DNA of 64,000 bases from Rhineura floridana (GCF_030035675.1 NC_084480.1:251841981-251905980), one strand, 5' to 3'. Counted from the stretch's first letter, positions 43,013 to 54,614 are shown. A program made the numbers and translations. Notes: generated by a model from the letters alone, not told the origin.

Positions 43013-43344
43013 CCCTACCCAGGGTAGCCTGGGCATGGACATTATTATCCTGTCAAATGCTAAAGAGAATCAACTGCAACAATGGTACAGAGAATCAGAT
43101 ACAATGGTATTTATGTCCCTGGAAGGAGCTCTGTGAGATAAACAAAACAAAGAAGGGGTTGCAAAGATGTTTGCAATAATCTGAAGTCTGGAAAAGAAAA
43201 GGCAGTTTTAAAGAAATGCTGTGTTTTACAGAAATGTTAGGGATAGTAGAGAAGGAAAGTCACAAAGCAGTCAGAGCGGCTGACTGTTAAACCAGTCTGG
43301 CCACTGGAGCTCTGTCAATGGAACAGGAATCTCCTCTCAGCACC

Positions 43345-43440
43345 CTTCACAAACTACACTTCCCAGGATTCTTTGGGGGAAGCCATGACTGTCTCAAGTG
43401 AAATCAAAGTCTGGTGTGGGTGTGGCCCCCTGATTAGCCA
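43345..43440. repeat. Fragment of a dispersed miniature element
   Basis: 'aaactacacttcccaggatt' and 'ctttgggggaagccatgact' occur as a familiar squamate dispersed phrase, but only one end is visible here. Confidence 0.45.
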
Positions 43441-43932
43441 AGTCCAGCAGCTGTGAGTCTGGCTTTTAGAACACGGACAGTTGGTTCTTAGTGAGCATGC
43501 CCGACACTATCATTCAGTTCAATGCAAGATATACTAAATCAATTAAAAATCAGCCAGGCATTTTTTTTAACTTTTAAATTGCAGAAGATGAAGGACAGAG
43601 TATGGGGCAAGGTCAGTAATAGGATTACAAGTACTCTGTGAACATGGCTGATTTTTAATGAATTTCAATAGATTATGAGAACTCTGACAGAAAAAAGTCC
43701 AAAAGGGCTCTGGGTTATATTTTTCTCTTTTTAGACTTTGAACTCTCTATTCTCTCTGACTGTTTTGTGTATCACCATGAATATTGAGAGGGTTGTTAAG
43801 CAAGCCTTTCTGAGTTCAGGACTGTAAGTTTTGTAATGCTTTGTTTTGAAATGAGCTCATGGGAAGCATCAGAATGGCATGGGGGTATTTTCAATTTAAC
43901 ATTGCGGAATGTGAAAAATCCACGCTGGCTAT

Positions 43933-43949
43933 TGTGTACAGCCATTCTT
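43933..43949. repeat. 17-bp target duplication, left
   Basis: TGTGTACAGCCATTCTT, identical to 45948-45964. Confidence 0.92.
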
Positions 43950-44539
43950 TTTTTTTTTTTTTTTTTTCAATAATTTTTATTCAGATTTTCATAAAACATA
44001 CAAAACAAAATCATAAAACATTCAAAGACAAAAAACAAAATCAAAAATAGTTAAACAAAAAGAAAAAAAAAAGAAAAAAAAAAACAAAAATAAAAAATAA
44101 AGAATAAAATATTGACTTCCCATTTGTCAAAGATCAAATCAGTTATAAGTCTATAATATATAACAATCCTGTCTCTTAAGTCATATTATAAAATCACTTT
44201 CCTCCAGTAGTTATCTTACTTAATCATCAAATCTCATAAACATTACTTTATTCTTTCCACAAAAAGTCAAAGAGAGGTTTCAATTCTTTAAGAAATATAT
44301 CTATCAATTTTTTTTTCCAGATAAGCATATCGATTAATCCATCTCATTACTAATTATGATAATCTTATTGTCATAACCATAGTCAAAATAAACATTTCAA
44401 TTAATTCATCACATCAGAATCTGTTAGGTTCAGTAATTTCAGTAGCCATTGTTCTATTATCTCTATTAGTTCCATTTTCCATCTTCCATCTTCAGTAGTC
44501 TTGTTAAGTCCAGTAATTTCAATATCCAATCTTCCATTA

Positions 44540-45190
44540 TCAGTATTCCATAATAATCTTGCTGTCAAAGCCATAGTCATATAGTAAGAGTCTGATGGGA
44601 ATTACCTCTATCCCAAATATTTTCTTGCCATCCATTCTGAATAGGTTGCTGAAATACTGCTGTAAAATCATATCTCTGTTCTTTTTTTCAAAATACACTG
44701 GGTCATCTCTTAAAAGTTTTTCCATTGTCACATGGCTGCAGTTAATTCCATAGATTTTCTCTATATTGGGCTCCATCACATCATTCCAGTCCAGAAGATA
44801 ATCCATGCCATTGATAACTTTATCTCTAGAATCTTCATTAATTTCTTCAGAGATAACATTGAGTTCCAAACAATAGATTTTATTTCTAAAGTCCATAGAC
44901 TCCAAATCTTGTTCCTGTTCCACGTTTGTTCCAATCTCCGGGATCTCCTCTCTCACAGGGACCCCTATTCCAGTCTCCAGGGTCTCCTCTCTCACAGGGA
45001 CCCCTGTTCCAATCTCCGGGGTCTCCTCTCTCACAGGGACCCCTTCCAGGGTCACCTCTCTCACAGGGACCCTTATATCTTTAATCTCCTGCTTCATTTT
45101 ACTCAATTCAATTTTCGTTATCTCAATCTCATCCATTATTTTCTGAAACATAGTTATTTCCAGATTCTCAGCCACTTTCTTAATTGCCAT
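44540..45190 (-). CDS. L1-type ORF1 protein, repeat-bearing
   Basis: A 216-codon frame from the ATG at 45190 (an in-frame non-ATG extension upstream is unlikely to be used). An N-terminal helical segment (about 1-40, rich in Glu, Lys and Ile) could be a coiled coil. It is followed by three and a half copies of a 13-residue repeat (GVPVREETPEIGT), encoded by a 39-bp minisatellite at about 44936-45070. The rest (FRNKIYCLELNVISEEINED, then PVYFEKKNRDMILQQYFSN) resembles the RNA-binding domain of squamate L1 ORF1 proteins. The C-terminus is short, ending ...IIMEY. In L1 this protein binds L1 RNA and chaperones integration. Here it would be carried by an element without its own enzyme. Confidence 0.75.
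   Translation of the reverse strand: MAIKKVAENLEITMFQKIMDEIEITKIELSKMKQEIKDIRVPVREVTLEGVPVREETPEIGTGVPVREETLETGIGVPVREEIPEIGTNVEQEQDLESMDFRNKIYCLELNVISEEINEDSRDKVINGMDYLLDWNDVMEPNIEKIYGINCSHVTMEKLLRDDPVYFEKKNRDMILQQYFSNLFRMDGKKIFGIEVIPIRLLLYDYGFDSKIIMEY
44936..45070. repeat. 39-bp minisatellite in ORF1
   Basis: Unit contains 'tctcctctctcacagggacc' repeated about 3.5 times with one shorter unit; in frame. Confidence 0.88.
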
Positions 45191-45947
45191 TTTAAAAGAA
45201 AAATATAGGAAAACCACTTCTTATTTCAGCAACAATTGGGTTAATACTCCAAACTTGGTGACATCACAGTATAAACAGAGCAGACAGCCTTATCTCTCCA
45301 ATAGTTAAGTAAACAAAATGCAGTTCCCAGGATCGAAACAATTAATGGCAATCGTCAAGAAACAGATTCGTCAAAATAAAATAGACCAAAAAGAGAGTAG
45401 TCTCAAAACAGTATAATATTTTTCAAAATAAAAATCTGGAATAGAAATCCCTCTTCTGTGTATATCTTTAGAATGCAAATCCAGGACAGCTTTTTGCAAC
45501 AAAAACAGAGATAAGCTATTAATTAGTGCGTAGCAGAGAGAAGTTACGGCTCCCCAGTGAGATGTCAAAAACCGATCAATCTGGCAAATCTCTTTTAAAC
45601 AGCAACAATTTAAGTCAAGTAAAAGAAAAATATAGAAAGAAGGGTGCTTGCCTGTTAGTGCGTTCTCTCTTAGAAGATAAGATGAACGTTCGCTTTAACA
45701 GATAGAGCTTGCTGTTGAAAATCCGTCCCACCTTCGTCGGCTGGACCTCGTCCCATAAATTAATGAGATCTGGTCGTCCCAACAAAAATAGGCTTTGAGG
45801 TTAATCTCTTCGTTTCTCCCTACCCGGGAGAAGTTTAATCAGTCAAAAAAAAAAGAAAAAACTGACTGATATATCTGAATAAGCTTCTTTTGAGGCAGGA
45901 GCCCGTCTCAAAAGCAGGCACAGGCTAAGTCACCCTTCCCGGAAGTG

Positions 45948-45964
45948 TGTGTACAGCCATTCTT
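45948..45964. repeat. 17-bp target duplication, right
   Basis: TGTGTACAGCCATTCTT, identical to 43933-43949. Confidence 0.92.
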
Positions 45965-45974
45965 GTGGCTGTAT

Positions 45975-46230
45975 AAAAAAGCATCTCATGAAAGAAGGTC
46001 CTCCTCAGTGGTTGCTCCCAGGCTCTGGAACTCCTGTGAACTCCTGACTAATCCCATCTCAGAAGACTGACTTTGGCCCATACACTGATATGTAAATATG
46101 CTGTAATTGGTTTTTGCTTGACATTGTACTGATTTTATAGATTTATTAAATTCTTTTTATTTTAATTACCTGTTTTTATTTTTTTTACTTTGTATTTTAT
46201 TGTTGTTTTATTGTCTTTTTTAAATGTTTT
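45975..46230 (+). mobile_element. L2-like LINE 3' end
   Basis: 'ggtcctcctcagtggttgct' and 'cccaggctctggaactcct' encode the C-terminal L2 motif (SSVVAPRLWNS-like), followed by an A/T-rich untranslated region. Its 3' end meets the opposite-strand copy at about 46230. Confidence 0.65.
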
Positions 46231-46520
46231 ACTGTATTAGTTGTATTTATTTATAAAAGTATCTATATCCTGCCCTCTTGCAAAACATCAGAGCAGTGTA
46301 CAGCAACATAAAAAACCTTTAAAAGTGGTATAGTATAATCCAAATGATGGGAGACTCAAGAAAATTTTAAACAATGGCATAGGCCTGTCATAAAAAAACT
46401 CTTCAAGAGACACATGAAGGTTAAAAGTAAGGATGCCTGCTAAATCTCTGCTGGAAGAGCGTTGCACATCATGGGACTGGCTACACAGTAGCTGCCTTGA
46501 AGTTGAGCACCATTTGGTGG
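46230..46520 (-). mobile_element. L2-like LINE 3' end, tail to tail with the previous
   Basis: The minus strand has 'gagggcaggatatagatact' and an (AAAT) tail, preceded by a remnant of the C-terminus around 46440-46500. Confidence 0.6.
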
Positions 46521-46559
46521 AAAAGTGAGTTACAAATTTACCCAATAATAGCAATAATA

Positions 46560-48220
46560 GTGGTGATTATGATGAACTTCCATCCATTTAACCCAAAACA
46601 ATCTAGAGGAGATTGAACCTTTTCACATCTCTTGCCTTACTTTGCACAGCTGTTGGCAGCCGCGGATGGTGGGGTGGGGCGATAACACTTACCTGACCTC
46701 CTGGTAGTGGGATTGCTGCTGCTTATCGGAAGGAAGAGTGGAAGGGACAAGGTGGTGGGGAGCTCAGTGCTTTGCAGATGCACCGGCAGCACCTTATTGG
46801 CTCCACTGGTGCTACATATCTTATCATTCTCTCTCTCCCCTCCCTGGTAAGCAGGAACCCCACAGATCAGGTAACCATCCCTGCCCCAACCCACCATCCA
46901 CTACTTGCCGTTGGCAAATGTTAATGATCACATTCTTCTCATGCACATGGTGAAATCTTAGGGATAGCTTCCCCTGATTGTTGGTCCCTTTCCTACCTGA
47001 CCAGCCTGCCCCCTCCCCCAAATCCCCAGAAATAAAAAGAGTAATGTACTGCCATGAATGTCTTTACAAATTGCCTGGGATGATCCACGCTGTTCGTATG
47101 TCAGTTGAAGACACACTGTAAGTTACCAAGTCTGCCTCCATATCATGTAGTTTAGTTAATGAACATATGTTTGCTTTCTTTTTAAGCAGCTTTCTATTTT
47201 CCTCACTCTCTTACACCAATTTACGAGGGAGAAAAACACCCTCACACATTGACATGGGGGCACCAAGGGGCATGGCATGCATGCATGCCATTAGCAGAGG
47301 ATAGTACTAACCATCATGACCCAGCAATCTGTGAACTCCCTACAGCCAAATGTTGGCTTCAGCTGTCATATATTTATTCACTGCTACATTGCAGATGCTG
47401 TTCGATATACTGATGTCTGCTGCCCGTCTTCTGCCACATACTGCTGAATACTGATTGCTTCGTGTTTTATTCTATCAGATACTAACTGCTACTGCATGTC
47501 CATCTGTCAAATACTGACAAAACTGACTGCTTTATGTTTGTTACTATCAAATATTGACTGCTATCTGCACAGTCTCAAAGGTTGAGTATTACTGAGTGCA
47601 ACGTCTTTGGATGTCAATTGCTGGTGCAAAGATCCAATATTCACTAAAAAAATATCAAGAGAATATTTGCCTTCAAATTTCTGGGAAAAAGAAACCCACA
47701 AAAAAACCCACAAAAATTTCTAGAGAATTTTGGAGGACAATTTTATTTAACCTTTTGAGGGATGCATTTTATCTCAAGTGCACTTGCATATACACACTCA
47801 CTCAACGACACTAAGATACCACACTGTTCATAGCCTGAAATCTAAATGTTGTTGTGGTGAGAGCCATTTTGAAGTGCTGGAAAAAACTTGTTACAGAATT
47901 TTTTTCCCCTGAGATACTGTTTACTTACCAAAAGGACAAGCAACCTTGTTGAAATTAAATTTGTGCAAGATATGCTTGATAAATGAACGGAGCATATAGC
48001 CAGTGAAGAGAAGGCTTCAACAGTGTTTTATTGTGTGAGGATGAAACTTCTCATGCCATCATCCTTGCTGAGAGAATAGGGATGTTAAAAGCACCCAAGA
48101 GTGCCCCTATTTTCAGCTGTGAATTTGGAGAAGATGAGAAGATGGGGACAGTGGGGGAACCAAGCAGATTCTAATGTAGCCCAAAGAGAAAACCTTGATG
48201 TGTTGGATATGGCCTTTTTT
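46560..48220. other. Mostly unique, with a degenerate tandem repeat
   Basis: 47395-47575 contains about five variants of a phrase like 'atactgactgct' at irregular spacing. No gene recognised. Confidence 0.35.
47395..47575. repeat. Degenerate tandem repeat, low certainty
   Basis: Recurring 'atactga', 'ctgctac/t' and 'tcaaatactga' phrases suggest decayed units of about 35-40 bases. Confidence 0.4.
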
Positions 48221-48221
48221 G

Positions 48222-48410
48222 GAACATAGGAAGCTGCCTTATACTGACTCAGTTCATTAGGTCATCTAGCTCAGTACTGACTACACTGAATGGCAGCAAA
48301 TTTGCAGGATTTCAGGCAGATTTTTTTTTCTTTTCCAGTGCTACCTGGAGATTCTACAGATTAAACCATTGGACCTTCTGCATATAAAGCTCTACAGTGA
48401 ACTACAGCCC
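48222..48410 (-). mobile_element. tRNA-Ala-derived SINE with CR1-like 3' end
   Basis: Reverse complement of the type at 27169: the 3' end reads 'aaggcagcttcctatgttcc', the head retains 'gtagagctttatatgcagaa'. More diverged than the 27 kb copy. Confidence 0.8.
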
Positions 48411-48445
48411 TTCCCTCTAAGACATATAACACCTTCCCTGAATAT

Positions 48446-48692
48446 AATATTTATTTATTATTTATTTAATTTGTATCCCGCCCTTCCTCCCAGCAGGAGC
48501 CCAGGGTGGCAAACAAAGCACTAAAACACTTTAAAACATCGTAAAAACAGATCTTAAAATACATTAAAACAAAACAGCATTAAAAACATTTTAAAAAAAC
48601 AACCTTAAAAAGGGTTAAAAACATTATTAAAAAGCATATTAAACAATTCTGACACAGATGCAGACTGGCATAGGTCTCAACTTAAAAGGCTA
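48446..48692 (-). mobile_element. L2 (subfamily II) 3' end
   Basis: Minus strand: 'ccaccctgggctcctgctgg', 'gaggaagggcgggatacaaa', A-rich tail, and the TTTTTAAA-type untranslated region, ending near the coding remnant 'ccttttaagttgagacc'. Confidence 0.85.
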
Positions 48693-48879
48693 GGTCATAC
48701 AGTTTTCTTCCAACTATAAGGATGTGTTTAAAACCAAACCAGTTCCAAATGTCTTCTTTCAGTAAAATAAACAAAGCAGAAATTAGATTTGTCAGCTTTT
48801 TAGCATTTTAGTACTTCATGCATTTTGTAAGACTTGCTGCCTATTTGTCAATGATGAGGATTTCCTGCATCTGTGCCTT

Positions 48880-49010
48880 TGTTCCATAGAGTTGTAAGGG
48901 ACCTCAAAGGTTGTCTAGTCCAACCCACTCCCATTGCTAGATATACACGATGACAGCATCTTTGATACGTGGACATCCTGTTCTCCCTAATGTTCAGTCT
49001 AAATCTTTTT
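48880..49010 (-). mobile_element. CR1 LINE 3' end, degraded
   Basis: 'agttgtaagggacctcaaag' and 'gttgtctagtccaacccac' on the plus strand are the inverse of the CR1 3' end seen at 40095. The octamer tail is only partial ('ttccatagagttg'). Confidence 0.65.
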
Positions 49011-49019
49011 TTCTTTTAT

Positions 49020-50340
49020 TTCTTTAAATAAATAAATAATAAACTTTGTTCACATAACTTGTGATATAACAGACAGGGTTTGCTTCCAGTAATCATACTG
49101 GCAACCCCACCACATAGGAAGTTTGCATTAATTGCCACTTCCAGCATCTGAATTGTGCACCTGAATAAACCTTATTAGTGTAACCTGAGTTAAATGCTAC
49201 TGCAATTGCAGTTTATATTGGGTTTCATGTCAGTGGCCTTTGTTGTGCTTATCGCTTAAGTGGCAAGGGTAGGACTTGCTCCTTTTAAAAATAATGTCAG
49301 GTGAGTATTTTAATTTTTTGTTTATTGCTGTTTTTATCTGATTTTAGTGTCTTTGTTGTTTTAATTATTACTGTGCAAGTCATTTTGAGGCACCTGAGGG
49401 CAAAAATGCAACTAATAAATATAATACATACATTTTACATCTTGCACTGATAGACTTAGTGGCAACTTCCTTACCACACAACATTTCCCATTCATTTCTG
49501 TTCTGATATAGTAAAACCAAATGCCGATAAAAAGTTTCTTATCTGAAAATATTGAAACCACTGCAGCGCCCAGCCTCTAGGTCCTTTGAGAAATTTCTTG
49601 TCTTGTCAACAAACTCATTCGCTATCAGTTCTCCAAATTTGGATATCTGGTATTTCTCCCAATGTTCACATTCCTAAACATTTGCAGTGCCTAACTGCTG
49701 GCACTAATAGTGAAGTATCTGGGTTTCATTTTCCTTTATATTCTGGTTGGCCACTGTGCTAAACAGGATGTCAGATTAGATATGGGGATGGGGTTCGGTA
49801 GCTGGCTCCTATCTGTTTGAATTCTGACAGTCTGGCTTTCAGTACTGATCTGCCATTTTTTTTTGTTCCCGATTGCACAATTGCTGGTTCGCAGGGTTTT
49901 TTCCAGTGGAAAAAAAAATGTAATTACTACCAAAAATGCTAATGAAAATGCTTATGCTGTAGGCACTTGTTCCACTGAGTTAAGAATGCATTGTCTTAGA
50001 GGCAAGCTGATTACGAAGACAATAATGTAAAATTCAGGAAGGATTTTTTTTTTAAGTGCCAATGACAGCCGTGAACTGTCACAAGAAATCAATGCCGGTC
50101 CAAAAACAATGCAGATTGTCAGATTATGTCAAAATCCGGTAATAAAACTGATTTAGTGATTATTCTCCTTCATCCCTAATTAGAAGCACCTTCAGCCTGA
50201 CCCAGCAAGGCTCTTATATTCTGAGGTTAGATGTCTGGCAAATGGGGATAGGGCCTTCTCCACAGTGGTGCCCTGTGTGCAACACCCATCCCAGAAATGC
50301 CTGTACCTTGGCATTTATAGCAGCTTTGTCATTGTGACAC
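49020..50340. other. No repeat recognised; possible conserved stretch
   Basis: 50055-50165 is high-complexity sequence with no repeat feel ('gccggtccaaaaacaatgca') and could be a conserved non-coding element; this is a guess. No gene. Confidence 0.3.
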
Positions 50341-50341
50341 T

Positions 50342-50720
50342 ATAATAATAATAATAATAAACTTTATTTCTACCCCGCCCTTTTTCCAATAGGACTCAGA
50401 GCGGCTTACAACTAAAAACACCATTAAAACATACAGAGTATATTATTAAAAAAGAATTAAACTATGAGAAAAATTAAAACCATAAAATATAGGTTAAAAA
50501 CAGCAGACAATTTAAAATAATAAAATCATATAATGTAATCACCAAACCTATGACACTTAATCCTGGTCGTTCTCTATCCCAAATGCCCGTTGAAATAAAA
50601 CAGTCTTTACTTGTTGTCGGAAAGACGGCAAGGAGGGAGCTGATCGCACCTCACTCGGAAGGGAGTTCCACAGCCTAGGAGAATACCTTTTTATTCCATC
50701 AGGCCTTGTGTTTAAATCAG
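50342..50720 (-). mobile_element. L2-like LINE 3' end (third subfamily)
   Basis: The minus strand encodes LPSEVRSAPSLPSFRQQVKT (the C-terminal L2 helix), then an A/T-rich untranslated region, the hairpin 'gccgctctgagtcctattgg' and an (ATT)n tail (50342-50360). The hairpin differs from the other subfamilies. Confidence 0.8.
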
Positions 50721-50904
50721 TGTACAATTTTCCGCTGTATTGGTGTTGTTGCTTTTGGCATTTTGATGTTTCATTATTATTTGCTCTTCAGTTGCTCATT
50801 GCATTGATTATGATATCGCTATTTTTTAAAAAAGATCTGTTTTTCATCTCGTTTTGTAAACTGCCTTAAGGACTATGGGAAGACAGAATAAATTAAAATA
50901 AAAA

Positions 50905-51015
50905 AATGTTTTGCATGCATAAAGACCCAGGTTCAGTCACTGACATCTCTGGTTAAAAGGATCTCAGATGGCATTGCTGGGGGAAAAACTGAGACCCTGG
51001 AGACTCACTGGCCAT
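50905..51015 (+). mobile_element. tRNA-Ala-derived SINE fragment
   Basis: 'ttttgcatgcataaagaccc' and 'aggttcagtcactgacatct' match the anticodon and B-box region of the SINE at 27169. The CR1-like tail is absent, replaced by a family B element. Confidence 0.7.
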
Positions 51016-51019
51016 CAGG

Positions 51020-51405
51020 GACCACAGACACTGGCACCTCAACTCCAGGAGCCAAATGCAGCCCTCCGTGCCTCTCTGTCTCCCCATTGAGACTCTTCCC
51101 ACTCTGTCTTAGCCACACACCCCCTCCCCAAGCCTATCACTGGCTCCACTTTGCACCATCACCACCAGCCCTTGAGTGTTTTTGCTTGGCTGGAAAGTGA
51201 CCTTGCACTCTGATAATGCCTCTTGCTTGCCTGGATGGAAGGTAGAAGGGTGCGTAAGAAACTAGCCTACTGTCCAAAGATACAATTTACATGTGTTGCC
51301 CTGCCCCCTTTTGCTTCTGGCCCTGCCCACCACTGGCATGTGGCTCCTGGAAGGTTGCTCAGAAGGAAATACAGCCCTTCGTCTGAAAAAGATTCCCTAC
51401 CCATG
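51020..51405 (+). mobile_element. hAT-like miniature element, family B
   Basis: Internal phrases 'gccaaatgcagccctccgtg', 'gaaactagcctactgtcc' and 'gaaaaagattccctaccc' match the copies at 3288 and 19958. Confidence 0.7.
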
Positions 51406-51409
51406 GTTT

Positions 51410-52220
51410 ACGCCAAGAGGGCTTTGTCCATGGCTGCCGCATGCCCAGATTGTTATCTAAGTAGGCCATTCAACACTGCTGTGCAAGTGAGAATGAATAT
51501 TCATCTGTTCAGCTGAAAGCATCCAGAAGGGAATCCTTCATAATACAACAAAACAGCAGGCTTGACCAATTGCACATCAGCATCCTGGAACACTAACCCT
51601 CCCACAGTTAGCGGGCTGCTAGGTGCAATCCACTTTGTTTGTAGACAGTTCACAGCAGTTTGGGCCACAAACTGCTTTTGCTCAAATTAAGGCAGTTAAT
51701 GTGCACCTTTTAGCCATTCTCTTGGAGAGCATTCAGGGACGTGTCACAGCATCAGCAATGGGTTCCAGGGAGCTTTAGCAGGAACAGTCACTTGGAATTC
51801 TTTCAACACGTGTATCCCTTAAGTCACCTCTGGGCCGTGGACTGAATGTGAACCTCCAGGGTTCTCGAGGCAGCCCTCAAGGGCTTTCCCAGGCTACAGC
51901 TCTTACTGGCCCTAAGGAGAATACAAAGAGGAGTAAAGGAATTCAATGAGACTCTCTCACTTTTGTAGACCACACTCTGGCCCAAACTGAGTTCCACCAC
52001 ATGCCTCCATTTGTATCCCATAAGTCATCAATTAGAGAGAAAAGTTGTTACATTGCTCCCTATTTAATTTGTCAAGGATAGAGTTCTACTAATTGCATCG
52101 GTTTGGGGGGGGAATCAACTGAATATACTTTTCAATGAAGCTACCATTTCTTTGTTTTGTCTTTGGCCATTTCTTATGTAGTAAACTTTTGCCAAAAAGA
52201 TATGAAACCACTAGATGGAA
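51410..52220. other. No feature recognised
   Basis: No gene or repeat recognised. Confidence 0.4.
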
Positions 52221-52224
52221 CAAT

Positions 52225-52372
52225 GTTTTGTCTGCAACTGTTCTTAAAATGTTTTTAATTATTTTTAGAATGCTTTTTATTGTTAAATTTTTTTGTTCTA
52301 GATATGTTTGCCATCCTGAGCTCCTCTGGGAAGAAGGGTGGGATATAAATTTAATAAACAATATAAAATAAA
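52225..52372 (+). mobile_element. L2-like LINE 3' end
   Basis: 'gccatcctgagctcctctgg', 'aagaagggtgggatataaat' and an AATAAAC tail, strongly truncated. Confidence 0.75.
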
Positions 52373-52379
52373 ATAACAC

Positions 52380-53345
52380 ATTCACTCCAATCTAAGCTTT
52401 ATACTGTGAGCACTGGGACTCCGGTGCTTCCATAACTCCAAGAACAGTCCCATTGACTTCAATGGAAAGATCAGCTTTGCACATTGAGTCCTCATCAGCC
52501 ATTAAAATGAACAGAGCAATCTGTATGACAGGAGCTCTGCAATGAGAACACATGTGGGACTGAGGGTTGTTTTTTTTTTAAGTGTCCCTTTATTAATATA
52601 TTGTGATTGTAATTGATCTTGCTTCTCAAAACTGGAAGCAGAAGACTGCCAGTTGAACTCAGAATCACCATAGTAAATTACAAGTGCAGCTTTCTGTGTG
52701 GTGGGTAACTTTGACTTTCACTGAGTAGCTCCCCAGTAAAGTTTGTGTTCTGTCTCTAAAATGTTCTCGTTGGTGCCCAGCAAAGTGTTTCACTGCAGAA
52801 AGTATCAAGGTGTGTCTTACGCTTTTCCCTTGAAGCAATAATGATGTTGTCAAGCATTTCAAGTGAGACCTGCCCAAAAGTTTTGGGTGGAGAAATACAC
52901 TTGGTTAAACAGCATCTTCAGTGCTCCCTTCTGAGACTCCTCCAAAGCCTGAGAGAAAGAACATCTACGCAGTGTCTTTTTACAGGCACTGCCATAAGGG
53001 GTGGGGGGAAGGGTATAGCCATCTGGAGGGTTATCTTCCCTTGCTTGGACCTAAGAGACAACAGATGCAATGGATTGGCTTCCTTACAGAACAGCTGCTG
53101 TACTGTTCATTTTAATGGTAAGAATGGTTTCACTTTTTTAAAGAAAAATGTTTTCAAAGCCAGTGTTACCTTTGGAGCTGAGGACCTTTTATATGGAGGT
53201 GATGTCTGATGCTGTTTCCTGCTCAAGTTAGTCCTGGTGACTCTGGCAGTTCTTAAACTGTGCTTTCGTTATTCTTAAATTGTAAATTGGGAGTAAGTTT
53301 TTATTCATTTTAAGGTGAAGAATGGGAAGTGGGGAGAAGACTGCA
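52380..53345. other. No feature recognised
   Basis: Short frames at 52841-53209 have no recognisable content. Confidence 0.4.
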
Positions 53346-53349
53346 ATCC

Positions 53350-53435
53350 TTTATTCACTTACTAGGGAGTAAGTCCCATAGAACTTGGGTTGGGCTTACT
53401 TCTGAGTAAACAAGCATAGGATTGCACTGTCAAAA
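53350..53435. repeat. Dispersed palindromic repeat (family D)
   Basis: 'ctagggagtaagtcccatag', 'gcttacttctgagtaaac' and 'gcataggattgcactg', as at 35826. Confidence 0.55.
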
Positions 53436-53489
53436 ATCATCTACTCTAAATATAATCAAATTCTGTTTGAAATGTAAAGATGAGGGTCA

Positions 53490-53578
53490 GATAGTATGGA
53501 GGTAGAGTAGGCCCACTGAAATCAATGGATTAGTTATAGGTCTGGTCTCTGAGTATGACTTAGTTGGATACCACCTTA
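53490..53578. repeat. Dispersed palindromic repeat (family D1)
   Basis: 'gcccactgaaatcaatggat' and 'ctctgagtatgacttagttg' with 'gataccacc'. Matches the family at 41028. Confidence 0.6.
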
Positions 53579-54109
53579 CATAACAGGCAATCCAAGCATG
53601 TATATTTTTCCTGTACTGCATAAAAAATGCATATTTCACAGTTTATTATTGGGACTTTGTTTAATTAAGCAAATAACTGAGATCCTCAAATCTCTTTGAG
53701 CTGCAATTCTCCAGTCTAAGTATTACTGAAAACAGACTTCTAGATACATGTGCAAACAGGAAAATTAGTCAGTATGGTACTTGTTTAGATGACAGCTTGA
53801 GATCATGTTTGTTTTTCTTGCACACAGAGGAAAGTGCTGTCTGTGGTAAGAAATGGCAGTTAGGCATGTACATTCATCTTGATGCTGAAGCGATCAAATG
53901 TTGAGAGATTATAGAGACAGAACTACATTGCACACTTGAAGTGCTCTGGCCTTGCTCCATGGTCCATATTCTCATGTAACTCCATTGATCCTAATTCATA
54001 TTCCTTTTTCTGACATTTAGAACCATTTCTTAACTACGAAAATGACAAATACTTTGCAATGGTTTCTTAATGTGCACGTTTTTCCTTTAACCTTTTCCTA
54101 CTAATAATC

Positions 54110-54232
54110 GATGGTATTCAGTGCTCATCTTAACTCAGAGTAGACCCATTGAAGTTAATAGACATGGCTAACTTAGGTCCATCAATTTCAATGGGTCTGC
54201 TCTGAGTAGGACTAAAATGACTACAATCCAAT
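54110..54232. repeat. Dispersed palindromic repeat (family D1)
   Basis: 'ctcagagtagacccattgaa' and 'caatgggtctgctctgagta' are inverted arms, bordered by 'ctacaatcca'. Confidence 0.7.
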
Positions 54233-54592
54233 GTCTCAAAATGTTCTGAGATACGCAACAGAGCAAAGCTCTGAAATTTGTTGCTCAAAAGAAATAAGCA
54301 AATCCTGATTAATTGTTTCACATTTGATAAAGCAGAACTAATCAATGAAGGCAGATGCCAAGTAAATAACTCAGGGGTTGGCAAAAAGCAAAGCAGTGAA
54401 TCAGTACCTACATGTTTGGTACAACATTCAGGTCTCTTCAAAGTCTGGAATGTTGCTTGCTCTCAAAGATGAGACTAGGCCATTTATACAACCATTTCAT
54501 TATTATCTGTAGTTAGATCCATTAAATAAAATATTAACATGCATTTTGTTTTCCGGATTTAAGTACAAAGATCTATATGATAGTTTATTTAG

Positions 54593-54614
54593 TTAGTTAG
54601 TTAGTTAGTTTCAT
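54593..54614. repeat. (TTAG)n microsatellite at a LINE tail
   Basis: About five copies of a TAGT-type unit form the tail of the L2-like copy. Confidence 0.85.

Larger units (their letters stand above)
43950..45947 (-). mobile_element. Internally deleted L1 (ORF1-only, HAL1-like)
   Basis: A 2.0-kb minus-strand insertion with a 17-bp target duplication (TGTGTACAGCCATTCTT) and a terminal A run (poly-T at 43950-43968 on the plus strand) after an AATAAA signal, which is the L1 way of insertion. It has about 760 bases of 5' untranslated region, an ORF1-like frame, and about 590 bases of 3' sequence. No reverse transcriptase is present. A short segment near the 3' end (IDIFLKELKPLFDFLWKE) looks like the last codons of ORF2, so ORF2 was removed internally. 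Confidence 0.88.

Noticed and set aside
44732-45208. A 158-codon plus-strand frame
   Set aside because: It is the antisense of the L1 ORF1 and its minisatellite.
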